Positions 1-8,645 are shown, counted from the first letter of the stretch. The stretch is DNA of 64,000 nucleotides from Bradyrhizobium sp. 1(2017) (GCF_011602485.2 NZ_CP050022.2:3740001-3804000), one strand, 5' to 3'. Notes: generated from the letters alone by a model not told the origin. A program made the numbers and translations.

Positions 1-216
1 CTGCTTGGGCGGCGGCGGATTGACGAAGCCGGCTGGCGCGGTGGCAGCTGCTGGAGCGGCGGCCGGAGCCGCAGCAGCCGGTGCGGCGGCCGGCGGCGCC
101 GCAGGTGCAGCTTGCGTCGCGGCTGCAGGCTTGGCGGCCGGGGTCTGCGACCATGCCGCGCCCGTCATGCCCAAAGACATCGCGCTTGCCAAAATCAGTC
201 CTGCCGCCACACGCAT
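1..216 (-). CDS. Exported Ala/Pro-rich protein, N-terminal part only
   Basis: The gene runs off the left edge, so only the first 72 codons are visible. It starts at ATG 216 with a clear Sec signal peptide of about 23 residues (positive Arg, hydrophobic LILASAM stretch, cleavage near AWSQ). The mature part is almost only Ala and Pro, then GFVNPPPPKQ at the edge, which is typical of a flexible linker ahead of a folded periplasmic domain. In related organisms such N-termini precede invasion-associated locus B or similar periplasmic proteins, but the deciding domain is outside the window, so no function is assigned. Confidence 0.7.
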   Translation of the reverse strand, partial: MRVAAGLILASAMSLGMTGAAWSQTPAAKPAAATQAAPAAPPAAAPAAAAPAAAPAAATAPAGFVNPPPPKQ

Positions 217-382
217 GGTGTTGTCCTCGAGATTGATCCCGTTGTTCCGCCGAGGCTTTTTGCCTGCGGCACGAACCGTGCTGTCCCAAACGATCCTAGC
301 CTAGATGGTGGGCCCTCGCCATTGCAACGGCTGTTTGATCCCCCGCCGCGATTGTGCCCAACCGGATGCCGCGCAACGCGCG

Positions 383-952
383 TCAACTGTCGGCCAGCGC
401 CTTGGCAATGGCGGTCTTGACCCGTGTGTCGGTCGGGGCGACAGCGGACGGGAAGACGTCGGCAATATAGCCGTCGCGGCCGATCAGGTATTTGTGGAAG
501 TTCCACTTTGGAACTTCCCGTGGCCGCGCGTCGGCAGCCCATTTGTAGAAGGGATGCGCCTTCGCTCCGGTCACGACGGACTTCGCCGTGACCGGGAAGG
601 TAACGCCGTATTGGTGATGCGCGGTCTCGGAAATCTCGTTGGTGCTGCCGGGCTCTTGTCCGCCGAAATCGTTGGAGGGCACGGCGATGACGGTCAGCCC
701 GCGCTCGCGAAACTCGTTCCAGAGCTCCTGTAGGCCTGCATATTGCGGGGTGTAGCCGCAGAGCGAGGCAGTGTTCACGATCAGCAGCGGTTTGCCGGCG
801 AAGGCAGCGAGGCGGATGTCGTCGCCGGCCAATGCGGGGAACGAGTAGGCATGGGCCGGGATCCGGCTCATGCCGCCATCGGCCAGGGCGCGCGTCGTCG
901 GCACGAAGGCGCCCGCAAGCGCCGCGGTCAACATGGTCCTGCGGTTCATCAT
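383..952 (-). CDS. Glutathione peroxidase family protein, exported
   Basis: This is a thiol peroxidase of the glutathione peroxidase fold, likely reducing peroxides in the periplasm. Hallmarks are NTASLCGYTPQY with the peroxidatic Cys near residue 65, the FGGQEPG block carrying the catalytic Gln, and KWNFHKYLI carrying the Trp and Asn. The Cys replaces selenocysteine, as is usual in bacteria. The N-terminus has NRR followed by a hydrophobic stretch ending at RALA, so it is exported, perhaps through Tat. I chose ATG 952 because GGGGA lies 8-12 nt upstream; a longer reading begins at 982. It is a single gene with no evident operon partner. Confidence 0.9.
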   Translation of the reverse strand: MMNRRTMLTAALAGAFVPTTRALADGGMSRIPAHAYSFPALAGDDIRLAAFAGKPLLIVNTASLCGYTPQYAGLQELWNEFRERGLTVIAVPSNDFGGQEPGSTNEISETAHHQYGVTFPVTAKSVVTGAKAHPFYKWAADARPREVPKWNFHKYLIGRDGYIADVFPSAVAPTDTRVKTAIAKALADS

Positions 953-1051
953 GACGGCGTCCCCGAAATGATCTCGTCGCATGTTACTCCGCCGGCGCGA
1001 CGGGCCTCGTCAACACCGCGTTATCGGATGCGGAGAGGCGCTGGACCTTCT

Positions 1052-2686
1052 CTAGTACAGGCGGACGATGAAATCGGTACCTTCGCCGGTCTCGCCCTGG
1101 TTGATGCCCTGGTCCGAGACGATGATCGAGCCGCCCGTGGTCAGCATCTCGTTGATCCTCGCCATGGTGTCGGCAGGGATCGTGATGCGGTCGAGGGCTT
1201 CGGCCGGGCTGTCCGGCGTGACCACCGGCTTTGCGGCAACGGGGATCACGACAGCACCGCCCTTGCGGCGTGACACGCGTCCGTCGTCATCGCGCGCAGC
1301 CGCGCGGACAGAGACCGGCAGCGACACCACCGACCAGCGCAGCGCATTGGAATCGGCCTTGTCGACTTCGGCCGTGAAGACGTGCGTGCCGAGCGGCCGG
1401 TCGCTCGGCGCGATGGTCACGGGCACCTCGAACAGCGGCGAGAAATTCTGCCGTACGTAGAGCTTGGAATCCTTGCGGCTGATGAAGACCGCGATCTGGC
1501 CGGCGCGCTTCGGCGCGTCCGGCTTTGCCGCAGGCGCGGGATCGGCAACGCGGGTCTCGTCCTTCTTCGCGTCGGGCGAGGCGGTGAGCGCCGGCGCGTC
1601 GGGCTTCCTGGCAGCGTCGAGCTTGTCGGTCGTCGTCGTCGGAGCCTTGGGCGCTTCCGCGGCCTCGACGGGCTTCGCGTCGATGCTTGCAGGCTTGGCG
1701 GGCTCGTCGGACGGCGGTTTGGCCGGGTCAGATGCCTCGGCCGTCCTGGTCTCGGTCTTGCCGGCCGGCGCAGTCGCGGCCTCGCGGGCGGGCGCATTGC
1801 CGGTGGTCACGTCCGACATCACGGTGTGACCGACCGAGGTGCGCAAATCGAGCACGCTGTCCGCACTGGCAGTCTTCGTTTCGGCCGGCTCGGCTTCAGT
1901 GGACTTGGCTTCAGTGATTTGGGCTTCAGTGGTTTGGGCTTCGGCCGACTTTGCTTGCGCACCCTTGTCGGCCTTGTCGTCGCCATTGATTTGCGGCGCG
2001 AGGCTGGCGGCAGGCTGCGGCGGCACGCGCACCGAGGCGAGCAGCGGATGCGCAAAGCTTTGCGGCGACATCTGGCCGGGCGTGACGATCACGCGTGCGC
2101 CCATCCGGGTCCAGTTCCACATCTTCATCGCGAACGCCATCGGCATGCGGATACAGCCATGCGAGGCCGGATAGCCCGGCAGTGCGCCGGCATGCATGGC
2201 GACGCCGGACCACGTGATCCGCTGCATGTACGGCATCGGCGCGCCGCTATAGATGTTGGAATGGTGGAATTTGTGCTTCTGGATGATGCTGAAGACGCCC
2301 ATCGGCGTCGAATGGCCTTTCATGCCCGTCGACACCGGAGATTCCGCGAACACGCCGTTGCCGTCGTAGACTGTGACCTTCTGCCGCTCGATCGAGACGA
2401 CGATAACCAGCGGTCCTTGCGGCTTGATGCCTGCTTCCTTCTGGACGGCGCCATCCTTCTTGCCCATCGTGGCGCGCTTTTGCGGCTTCTGGGTCGGTAT
2501 TTCGAGACGCCTATTCTGCCGGGCGTAATAGGATCCGTCGGAATAATCGGTCCAATAATAGTACGCTGCGTCCGCCTGGGTTGCTGTACCGATCGCACCC
2601 GCCGCCGTGAGAATGGCGACCTGCCACAGCCGCGACTGCTTGGCAGAAGAACCGGACCCGTTCACGCTGTTCATCCTCGAATCCAT
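1052..2686 (-). CDS. L,D-transpeptidase (YkuD domain) with a second, degenerate domain
   Basis: This is probably a periplasmic peptidoglycan cross-linking enzyme. After a signal/anchor segment (about residues 20-41) there is a YkuD domain at about 92-203, with the catalytic block MHAG...SHGCIRMP, His near 165 and Cys near 178. A long Ala/Pro/Lys/Glu-rich linker (about 230-400), partly built from TEAQ/TEAK-like repeats, follows. The last 145 residues start with AVFISRKDSKLYVRQ and resemble the beginning of another YkuD domain but lack the SHGC block, so this copy is probably non-catalytic. At 544 residues it is much longer than single-domain members. The exact start between ATG 2686 and ATG 2674 is uncertain. 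Confidence 0.88.
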   Translation of the reverse strand: MDSRMNSVNGSGSSAKQSRLWQVAILTAAGAIGTATQADAAYYYWTDYSDGSYYARQNRRLEIPTQKPQKRATMGKKDGAVQKEAGIKPQGPLVIVVSIERQKVTVYDGNGVFAESPVSTGMKGHSTPMGVFSIIQKHKFHHSNIYSGAPMPYMQRITWSGVAMHAGALPGYPASHGCIRMPMAFAMKMWNWTRMGARVIVTPGQMSPQSFAHPLLASVRVPPQPAASLAPQINGDDKADKGAQAKSAEAQTTEAQITEAKSTEAEPAETKTASADSVLDLRTSVGHTVMSDVTTGNAPAREAATAPAGKTETRTAEASDPAKPPSDEPAKPASIDAKPVEAAEAPKAPTTTTDKLDAARKPDAPALTASPDAKKDETRVADPAPAAKPDAPKRAGQIAVFISRKDSKLYVRQNFSPLFEVPVTIAPSDRPLGTHVFTAEVDKADSNALRWSVVSLPVSVRAAARDDDGRVSRRKGGAVVIPVAAKPVVTPDSPAEALDRITIPADTMARINEMLTTGGSIIVSDQGINQGETGEGTDFIVRLY

Positions 2687-2882
2687 AATCCAAATCAGAC
2701 ATTAGTCTCCCAAAGGGGATACGCGTTCACCAGCAGCGCGGTTCTGCGCTCAGCTACATTTGTCCGAGGCGTAGCAAAAAAGCCTCACAGAGCGGTAAAC
2801 GGCGCCCGCCTCTGACGGCCTGTCGTCTTCCTGTCGGGCTGTCGTATTCCTACATTGCGGTGACTTGTTACCGGAGAACTTC

Positions 2883-3431
2883 ATGTCATCTCGTTTCACT
2901 GGTCTTGCCGGTATCCGCTTGAAAGGCCTCGTTTTATTCCTCCTGGCCCTGGCTGCGCCGGCGGCGTCTGCCCAAGCTGCCGACGAGCCGGATCTGATCT
3001 TCCGCCGCTCGACCGTCTTCAAATGGATGAGCCCGAACGACAAGCTGGCGACCTATGGTCTCGACGATCCCGAGGTCGAGGGCGTGGCCTGTCATTTCAC
3101 GGTGCCGGAGAAGGGCGGCTTCAAAGGCTGGCTTGGCCTTGCCGAGGAGGTCTCGGACATCTCGCTCGCCTGCCGCCAGGTCGGCCCGATCAAGTTCAAG
3201 AACAAGATGGAGCAGGGCGACGACATGTTCCGCCAGCGCCGCTCACTGTTCTTCAAGAAGATGCAGATCGTGCGCGGCTGTGACACCAAGCGCAACGTGC
3301 TGGTCTACATGGTCTATTCCGACAGGCTGATCGAAGGTTCGCCGAAGAACTCGACCTCGACCGTGCCGATCATGCCGTGGGGACCGGCGGACGCGAACGT
3401 CCAGAAGTGCGGCGAGTTCTTCACTCACTGA
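2883..3431 (+). CDS. creA: CreA family exported protein
   Basis: This small periplasmic protein of the CreA family has unknown biochemical role. A signal peptide covers about residues 1-33 (cleavage near AQAA). The mature part shows the family blocks: VFKWMSPNDK, a Cys in GVACHFTVPEKGG, ISLACRQVGPIKF, RRSLFFKKMQIVRGCD, LVYMVYSDRLIEGSPKNS and VPIMPW. Full length at 182 residues. ATG 2883 has GGAGAA 5 nt upstream and is preferred over a TTG at 2865. It is convergent with a short gene whose end overlaps this stop by about 11 nt. Confidence 0.9.
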   Translation: MSSRFTGLAGIRLKGLVLFLLALAAPAASAQAADEPDLIFRRSTVFKWMSPNDKLATYGLDDPEVEGVACHFTVPEKGGFKGWLGLAEEVSDISLACRQVGPIKFKNKMEQGDDMFRQRRSLFFKKMQIVRGCDTKRNVLVYMVYSDRLIEGSPKNSTSTVPIMPWGPADANVQKCGEFFTH

Positions 3432-3630
3432 CGGTGGTGCGGCCGGCGCGCGGCCTGGCAAGATGCGAGCCGGTCAGCCGCACGAATGCCTGCGGCGCGG
3501 CTTCGAAGCCGCGGTTCGATTGCAGCGCCATTTCGCCGGCTGATTTGACGCTGGCGTGGGCGGCGCGTTGATCTCCGCGACCCGTCCGTTGCTCCGCCTC
3601 GCGCGTCGCTGCGCGATCTGTCGCCATCAT
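3421..3630 (-). CDS. Small hypothetical protein (about 69 aa)
   Basis: The reading frame ending at 3421 has strong third-position GC bias throughout, unlike the other frames here, and would make a soluble polar protein (MMATDRAATREAEQRT...). No domain is recognised. A GAGGG lies just before a first ATG at 3639 and 9 nt before ATG 3630, so the latter start is preferred. The end overlaps the CreA stop by 11 nt, tail to tail. It may be a real lineage-specific gene; the support is codon bias and the ribosome site only. Confidence 0.45.
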   Translation of the reverse strand: MMATDRAATREAEQRTGRGDQRAAHASVKSAGEMALQSNRGFEAAPQAFVRLTGSHLARPRAGRTTVSE

Positions 3631-3896
3631 GATGGCCATCCCTCACGTGAATGCGTCCGGTGATTCCGGGCGTCTTGATTTCGATGGCTTGGGTCGCAGC
3701 CGAAGCGCCCCCGGTTCGACAGGTCCCAGCCTTCGTTCGGCTTCTTTCAGCAGAAAAACGTAAAATGCATGTGAAGCCCGAAAGGCGGGCGCATGACGGC
3801 GCCGGCGTTCGAGGTTCGTCCAAGCCCGCGCGGGAACTTGCAAGGCCGCTTTGGGCAGCGGCGCGACCCGCTTGAAATGATTGGGATTTCCCGCCG

Positions 3897-3929
3897 ATTG
3901 TTTCGTCGCCCCGAATGCGACGAAACAAT
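3897..3929. repeat. Perfect 13-bp inverted repeat hairpin
   Basis: The arms are ATTGTTTCGTCGC and GCGACGAAACAAT around a 7-nt loop. It lies in the 416-nt stretch 3631-4046, which otherwise shows no convincing gene. A U-rich tail is not evident on either side, so it could be a terminator, an operator or a mobile palindrome. Confidence 0.6.
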
Positions 3930-4046
3930 TCTCGCGAAAGACGAAACCATTTTCCGCTTTTCGCGCATCACGGCCGAAACCGCCCATGGTTATCAGCTTC
4001 ACAACGACGACGGCGCACCGCCGGCCACGAATTTGGAGACGAGACC

Positions 4047-4211
4047 ATGCGCACGCTCAGCCTTATCCTTGCCTTCGGTTTCGTGCTCGCCGGCTCCTCG
4101 CTCGCAGGAGCGCCGGACGGCAGTCTGCCCGGTGTCGGCACGTTCCAGTACAGCGGTTCGCCGTTGACGATTCCCGCGCCGCAGCCCATCGTGCTCGCCT
4201 CGCGCCTCTGA
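4047..4211 (+). CDS. Small secreted peptide (54 aa)
   Basis: The 54-residue product consists of a signal peptide (MRTLSLILAFGFVLAG..., cleavage near SLAGA at about 21) and a short mature part rich in Pro, Ser and Gly ending PIVLASRL. No domain or cysteine is present. GGAGAC lies 4-9 nt upstream of ATG 4047. It precedes another exported-protein gene by 26 nt and may be cotranscribed. The function is unknown. Confidence 0.6.
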   Translation: MRTLSLILAFGFVLAGSSLAGAPDGSLPGVGTFQYSGSPLTIPAPQPIVLASRL

Positions 4212-4237
4212 TCGCCAGCAAAGACAATCACCCGGCA

Positions 4238-4609
4238 ATGGCCATCATGCTTGTTCGCTTTTGCGCCGCGGCGTTCATCGCAGTCCTGACCATCAGTGCC
4301 GCTGAGGCGCAGGTCCGCTCGCCCTCGAGGTTGCCGGATCCGCGCGGCGAATTTGTGCGTCAGTGTGCGCCGCACATGCTCGGACGCTGGGAGCATCCGG
4401 AGGCGGTTTGCACTTGCCTGCACGACCATGCCGCCGCGGTGGTCGAGGACCGCGATTTGCGCGAGGCGCTGCTGCGCGGCATCAGCGAGACCGGCGTGCC
4501 GACGATCGAGACTGCCTGGGTGCCGACGTCCAAGCATGGCGAAATCGGCCCGACCTTCACCAAGATCGCCAAGCCGACTTTGCAGTGCATGTTCGACCCG
4601 GCGAAGTAG
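4238..4609 (+). CDS. Exported cysteine-containing hypothetical protein
   Basis: The 123-residue product has a signal peptide to about residue 24 (hydrophobic FCAAAFIAVLTIS, then AEAQ). The mature part carries four Cys: QCAPH, VCTC and LQCMF, which could form two disulfides or bind a ligand. The mature domain is mainly helical with conserved-looking LREALLRGISETG and ETAWVPTSKHGEIGP. I do not recognise a family. ATG 4238 is used because the signal peptide begins there; an open frame extends further upstream without one. Confidence 0.7.
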   Translation: MAIMLVRFCAAAFIAVLTISAAEAQVRSPSRLPDPRGEFVRQCAPHMLGRWEHPEAVCTCLHDHAAAVVEDRDLREALLRGISETGVPTIETAWVPTSKHGEIGPTFTKIAKPTLQCMFDPAK

Positions 4610-4621
4610 CCATTCAGATCG

Positions 4622-4867
4622 TCACTTTGTTTTCGGGCCGTAGCGCGGCACGCAGGCGCTGGTCCGCGACACGCCCTTGTCGGTCATCTTCGCGCCGCGC
4701 ACTTCCTTGACCTGTCCGGCGGGACAGGTTCCATCATCCACGAGCACCCGCTGGCCGAGTTTGAGATCTACGATGTCCTGCTCGCGGCCCACCGTTGCTG
4801 CATGCGCCGTCGCGGCGAAAGCAAGGGAGGTCAGAAGCGAAAGGCAAGTCGCTCGGCGCAGCTGCAT
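4622..4867 (-). CDS. Small exported protein (81 aa), DUF6719-like
   Basis: A Sec signal peptide (about residues 1-23, cleavage after AHA) precedes a 58-residue mature part with LGQRVLVDDGTCPAGQVKEV and a second Cys in SACVPRY, which suggests one disulfide. The VLVDDGTCPAGQ block recalls small rhizobial exported proteins annotated as DUF6719, a name I give from memory only. The gene is convergent with its left neighbour and stands alone. Confidence 0.65.
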   Translation of the reverse strand: MQLRRATCLSLLTSLAFAATAHAATVGREQDIVDLKLGQRVLVDDGTCPAGQVKEVRGAKMTDKGVSRTSACVPRYGPKTK

Positions 4868-4933
4868 GGTGTGGATCCCGGCATCGATGCTGCAATTTAG
4901 GGAGCGGCAGGCGATTCTGATAGTGAAGCTTCG

Positions 4934-6421
4934 TCACGCCCGCCGGGACGATTTGCGTCTGGCGCGCAGGGCTGAGCGCGATTCCCGCGCCAGCCGTTCG
5001 GCCGAGGCCACCAGCTGCGGAACCGGATGCCCCGAAAATCCCAGCACGAAGCCGGGCAGGGCGCGCGTGCGTGAATAGGTATCGGCCAGGAGCCAGCCTT
5101 CCGCACCAGCCGCCTCTTTCGCCTCTGCCGCCAACAACGGGTCGACCGATGGATCGAATCGCGCGACAAGATGCAATCCTTGCGACGGCACCGGCACCGA
5201 TAGCGCCCCGTCCGACTTGGCTTGCAGCGTCGCGGCCAGGGCATCGCGCGCCTCGCGATAGAGCTTGCGCACGCGCTTGAGGTTCGCGGCGAAGGCGCCG
5301 GAATTGAGCATGTCGGCCACGGCACCTTCCATCAGCGTGCCGGGAAAGCGGTCGAGCGCGGCGCGCGCGGCGGTCGCGTCCCCGATCAGCCGCTCGGGCA
5401 GGGCGCAATAGCCGATGCGCAGGCCCGGAAACAGGGTCTTTGCGAAGGTGCCCATATAGATCACGCGCTGGAGGTGATCGATGCCGGCAAGTGACATCAG
5501 CGGCGCGCCGTCGTAGCGGAACTCGCTGTCGTAATCGTCCTCCAGCACGAAGGCGCCGGCCTGCTTCGCCCACGCCAGCAGCTCGAGCCGCCGCGGCATC
5601 GACATCTGGACTCCCAGCGGGAACTGGTGCGACGGCGTGACATAGGCCGCGCGCGCCGACGGCGCTGCAGCGCGCCCTTTGGCCACCTGCAGGCCGTGCG
5701 CGTCGACGGGAATGGGCACGGTGCGATAGCCGCATTGAGCGATCGTCCGGCGGACGATCGGATAGCCGGGGTCCTCGCACCAGACCCGATCGCTTGGCTT
5801 CAGGATGGCACTCAGCACGATGCGCAGCGCGTGCAGCGTGCCTGATGTGAGCATGATCTGGTCGGGGTCGCAGCGCAGGCCTCGCGCCGACAGCAGGTGA
5901 TCGGCGATCGCCGCGCGCAGCTCGCGGCTGCCGCGCGGATCGCCATAGTGCAGATGCTCGGGCCCGAACGCGCGCATGCGGCGGCCGACGAAGGCGCGGA
6001 AGCGCTGCACGGCGCGCTCGTCGATATGGGTGCAGCCGAGCGCGAATGCGCCTTGGCGCGGCGCTTCGATCACGGCCATGGGCGTCTTCGTTTGGGTCGC
6101 GCGTGCCGGAATCTGCGCTGCGACGAAGGTGCCGGAGCCGACTCTTGCTTCGGCAAAACCGTCGGCAATCAGCCGTTCATAGGCGGTAACGACGGCGTTG
6201 CGGCGGAAGCCCGTTTGCTTGGCCAATGTCCGCGACGGGGGAAGCGGCTCGCCGGGCCTGACGAGACCGGACACGATCATCTCGCACAGGGCTTGATAAA
6301 GCCGGTGCGCGGCGGAGGCGTCCGCCGTGATGTGCGGCCCGGTCAGGTCGAGCGGCAGCTCGGGCTTCGACAGCGAAGCGGTCTTGCCCGCTGGGGGAGA
6401 ATTGGTCGGAATTTTTCGCAT
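4934..6421 (-). CDS. MocR-type regulator (GntR wHTH plus aminotransferase-like domain)
   Basis: This is a PLP-dependent transcription regulator of the MocR/PdxR group. The GntR winged helix spans about residues 40-105 (LYQALCEMIVSGLVRPGEPLPPSRTLAKQTG...RNAVVTAYERL). A class I aminotransferase-like domain follows, with LTSGTLHALRIVL, ED-PGYP, FVLEDDYDSEFRY and the PLP-Lys region YMGTFAKTLFPGLRIGY. It probably controls the divergent PNPOx-like gene, because an 11-bp inverted repeat spans the shared promoter region. ATG 6421 is used; an in-frame TTG at 6445 would add eight residues, and neither has a strong ribosome site. Confidence 0.9.
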   Translation of the reverse strand: MRKIPTNSPPAGKTASLSKPELPLDLTGPHITADASAAHRLYQALCEMIVSGLVRPGEPLPPSRTLAKQTGFRRNAVVTAYERLIADGFAEARVGSGTFVAAQIPARATQTKTPMAVIEAPRQGAFALGCTHIDERAVQRFRAFVGRRMRAFGPEHLHYGDPRGSRELRAAIADHLLSARGLRCDPDQIMLTSGTLHALRIVLSAILKPSDRVWCEDPGYPIVRRTIAQCGYRTVPIPVDAHGLQVAKGRAAAPSARAAYVTPSHQFPLGVQMSMPRRLELLAWAKQAGAFVLEDDYDSEFRYDGAPLMSLAGIDHLQRVIYMGTFAKTLFPGLRIGYCALPERLIGDATAARAALDRFPGTLMEGAVADMLNSGAFAANLKRVRKLYREARDALAATLQAKSDGALSVPVPSQGLHLVARFDPSVDPLLAAEAKEAAGAEGWLLADTYSRTRALPGFVLGFSGHPVPQLVASAERLARESRSALRARRKSSRRA

Positions 6422-6482
6422 GGAATTGGAACTATCGCAGACCAAATCCGCCGCTACAACTCTCCTCTATCGTTCCAATTCC
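6422..6482. promoter_or_regulatory. Perfect 11-bp inverted repeat in a divergent promoter region
   Basis: GGAATTGGAAC at 6422-6432 is repeated as its exact reverse complement GTTCCAATTCC at 6472-6482, with 39 bp between. It lies between the MocR regulator start and the PNPOx-like gene. MocR regulators bind paired sites in such regions, so this is a good operator candidate. The left arm touches the regulator start codon, which would suit autoregulation. Confidence 0.6.
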
Positions 6483-6493
6483 GAGGTGTGGCC

Positions 6494-7219
6494 GTGAGCC
6501 AGGTTGAGATTTCAGGTTCGTATCCGACGTCAGCGCGCAACCAGGTGAAGCGGCGTCATGACCGCGGCTTCTATGATCACGCGACCGTTCACCGCATCCT
6601 GGATTCCTCGATGCTGTGCCACGTCTCCTACGTCATCGACGGCCAGCCCTATTGCACGCCGACCTTCTTCTGGCGCGAAGGGACGAGGCTGTACTGGCAT
6701 GGGAGCAGCGCCAGCCGCATGCTGCGCAACCAGACCAGGGGCGAGCGCGTGTGCCTGACGGTCGCCCATCTCGACAGTCTCGTGCTGGCGCGCTGCGGCT
6801 TCAACCATTCCGCCGACTACCGTGCGGTGATGGCGTTCGGCACGGCCTATCTCGTCACCGACCCCGAAGAGAAGGGGCGTGCGGTGATCGCGATGGTCGA
6901 CCGCTTTTTCCCAGGTCGCACGGCGAGCCTGCGCCAGAGCAACACGCAGGAGATCAAGGCGACCTCCTTCATCGCGATGGAGATCGAGGAGGCTTCGGCC
7001 AAGGTCCGGGCCAAGGGCGTGGCCGACGACGACGAGGACTACGAATTGCCTGTTTATGCCGAGCGCATCCCGGTGCGCACCGTGCTCGGCGCGCCCGAAC
7101 CTTGTCCGCGCCTGCTCGACGGCGTCAGCCGGCCTGCGACGTTGAATGGCTATTCAGAAGGCCGACTGCTCGAAGATGCATTGCGGGATGCTTATTTTGT
7201 GGAGTACCCGAACGGTTGA
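6494..7219 (+). CDS. Pyridoxamine 5'-phosphate oxidase-like flavoprotein (NimA-like)
   Basis: The 241-residue product matches the FMN-binding split-barrel family related to NimA and pyridoxamine phosphate oxidase. Visible blocks are RHDRGFYDHATVHRILD, LCHVSYVIDGQPYCTPTFFW, LYWHGSSASRMLR, VCLTVAHLDSLVLAR and NHSADYRAVMAFG. The true substrate is unknown. GTG 6494 is chosen because GAGGT lies 6 nt upstream. The divergent MocR-type regulator, itself PLP-binding, suggests a role linked to vitamin B6 or amines, by context only. Confidence 0.85.
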   Translation: MSQVEISGSYPTSARNQVKRRHDRGFYDHATVHRILDSSMLCHVSYVIDGQPYCTPTFFWREGTRLYWHGSSASRMLRNQTRGERVCLTVAHLDSLVLARCGFNHSADYRAVMAFGTAYLVTDPEEKGRAVIAMVDRFFPGRTASLRQSNTQEIKATSFIAMEIEEASAKVRAKGVADDDEDYELPVYAERIPVRTVLGAPEPCPRLLDGVSRPATLNGYSEGRLLEDALRDAYFVEYPNG

Positions 7220-7275
7220 AATCGGCTAGCTTGCGGCTCCATCGATGATCTGAAATGCCCGATTGGAGTTGCCTG

Positions 7276-8553
7276 ATGAATGCCGAAACGCAGCAGCGGA
7301 TTCTTGACGCCGTCGATGCCGGCTTCGAAGCCCAGCTTGCGACCACACGTAATTTCGTTGCGATCCCCTCGACCCGCGGAGCCGAGGGGCCTTGCCAGGA
7401 CATGATCGGCGATCTCCTGCGCGAGCGCGGCTACGAGGTCGACGACTGGCACATCAATATCGACGACCTCAAGGATCTGCGCGGCTTCGGCCCGATCGAA
7501 CACGATTTCTCCAAGGCGCGCTCGGTGGTGGGCACCTATCGCCCGCAAACGAGCGCCGGCAAATCGCTGATCCTGCAGGGGCACTGCGACGTGGTGCCGG
7601 CAGGTCCGCTGGAATTGTGGGACACGCCGCCGTTCTCGCCCGTCATCAAGGACGGCAAGATGTTCGGCCGCGGCGCCTGCGACATGAAGTCGGGCACAAT
7701 CGGCGCGCTTTATGCGCTCGATGCGATCAAGGCCGCCGGCTTCAGGCCGACGGCACGCGTCCACTTCCAATCCGTGATCGAGGAGGAGAGCACAGGCGTC
7801 GGCGCGCTCTCGACGCTGCAGCGCGGCTATCGCGCCGATGCCTGCTTCATTCCCGAGCCGACCGGCGGCAAGATGGTGCGCTCGCAGGTCGGCGTGATCT
7901 GGTTCCGCCTGCGCGTGAAGGGACATCCGACCCACGTGGCCTTCGCCGGCTCGGGGGCGAATGCGATCATGGCGGCCTATCATCTGATCCAGGCTCTGCA
8001 AAAGCTGGAGATCGAGTGGAACGAGCGCGCGAAGGCCGATCGGCACTTCAAGACGCTCAACCATCCCATCAACTTCAACGCCGGTATCATCAAGGGTGGC
8101 GACTGGGCCTCGAGCGTCCCGGCCTGGTGCGACGTCGATTGCCGCATCGCCGTGTTGCCGGGCTGGTCGATCGCCGATCACCAGAAGGAGATTTTGGCTT
8201 GCGTCGCGGCCGCCGCGCGCAACCATCGCTTTCTCGCCAACAATCCGCCGCAGATCGAATGGTCCGGCTTCCTGTCGGAAGGGTATGAGCTGACCGACGC
8301 TGCAGCGCCGGAGGCTGCGTTCGGCAAGGCCTTCAATACCGTCTATGGCGGCGCCGTCGAGGACCTCGTGTTCACCGCGCTCACCGATACCCGCTTCTAC
8401 GGCCTCAACCACGGCATCCCCAGCCTGTGCTTCGGCGCAAGCGGCGGCGAGATGCACGGCTTCAATGAGTTCGTCGATCTGGACTCGCTGAAGAAGACCA
8501 CCAAGGCGATGGCGCTGTTCATCGCCGAGTGGTGCGGCGTGGAGAAGGCGTAG
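7276..8553 (+). CDS. ArgE/DapE family deacylase (M20 metallopeptidase)
   Basis: This is a zinc-dependent amidohydrolase of the acetylornithine deacetylase / succinyl-diaminopimelate desuccinylase family. LQGHCDVVPAG carries the first metal His and Asp, GRGACDMKSG the bridging Asp, and VIEEESTGVGAL the catalytic and metal Glu residues. A dimerisation domain (GHPTHVAFAGSGANAI) follows, and a metal-ligand His occurs in GGEMHGFNEF. At 425 residues it is full length. ATG 7276 has GGAG 8 nt upstream. Substrate cannot be settled from sequence. It begins 56 nt after the flavoprotein gene, so cotranscription is possible. Confidence 0.9.
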   Translation: MNAETQQRILDAVDAGFEAQLATTRNFVAIPSTRGAEGPCQDMIGDLLRERGYEVDDWHINIDDLKDLRGFGPIEHDFSKARSVVGTYRPQTSAGKSLILQGHCDVVPAGPLELWDTPPFSPVIKDGKMFGRGACDMKSGTIGALYALDAIKAAGFRPTARVHFQSVIEEESTGVGALSTLQRGYRADACFIPEPTGGKMVRSQVGVIWFRLRVKGHPTHVAFAGSGANAIMAAYHLIQALQKLEIEWNERAKADRHFKTLNHPINFNAGIIKGGDWASSVPAWCDVDCRIAVLPGWSIADHQKEILACVAAAARNHRFLANNPPQIEWSGFLSEGYELTDAAAPEAAFGKAFNTVYGGAVEDLVFTALTDTRFYGLNHGIPSLCFGASGGEMHGFNEFVDLDSLKKTTKAMALFIAEWCGVEKA

Positions 8554-8566
8554 GCCTCTCTCCGCC

Positions 8567-8645
8567 GTCATTGCGAGAAGCTCTTTCAACGAAGCGAGCC
8601 AGGCTGCCGCCGCGGCTAGATTTCCGGATTGCTTCGCTACACTGA
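8567..8645. repeat. Dispersed palindromic intergenic repeat (copy 1)
   Basis: The stretch begins GTCATTGCGAG and ends GGATTGCTTCGCT, the pattern of a palindromic repeat that I recall as common between genes in Bradyrhizobium. A related copy occurs at 11802-11885 and a half copy near 12738-12772. No gene is visible here. Confidence 0.5.
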
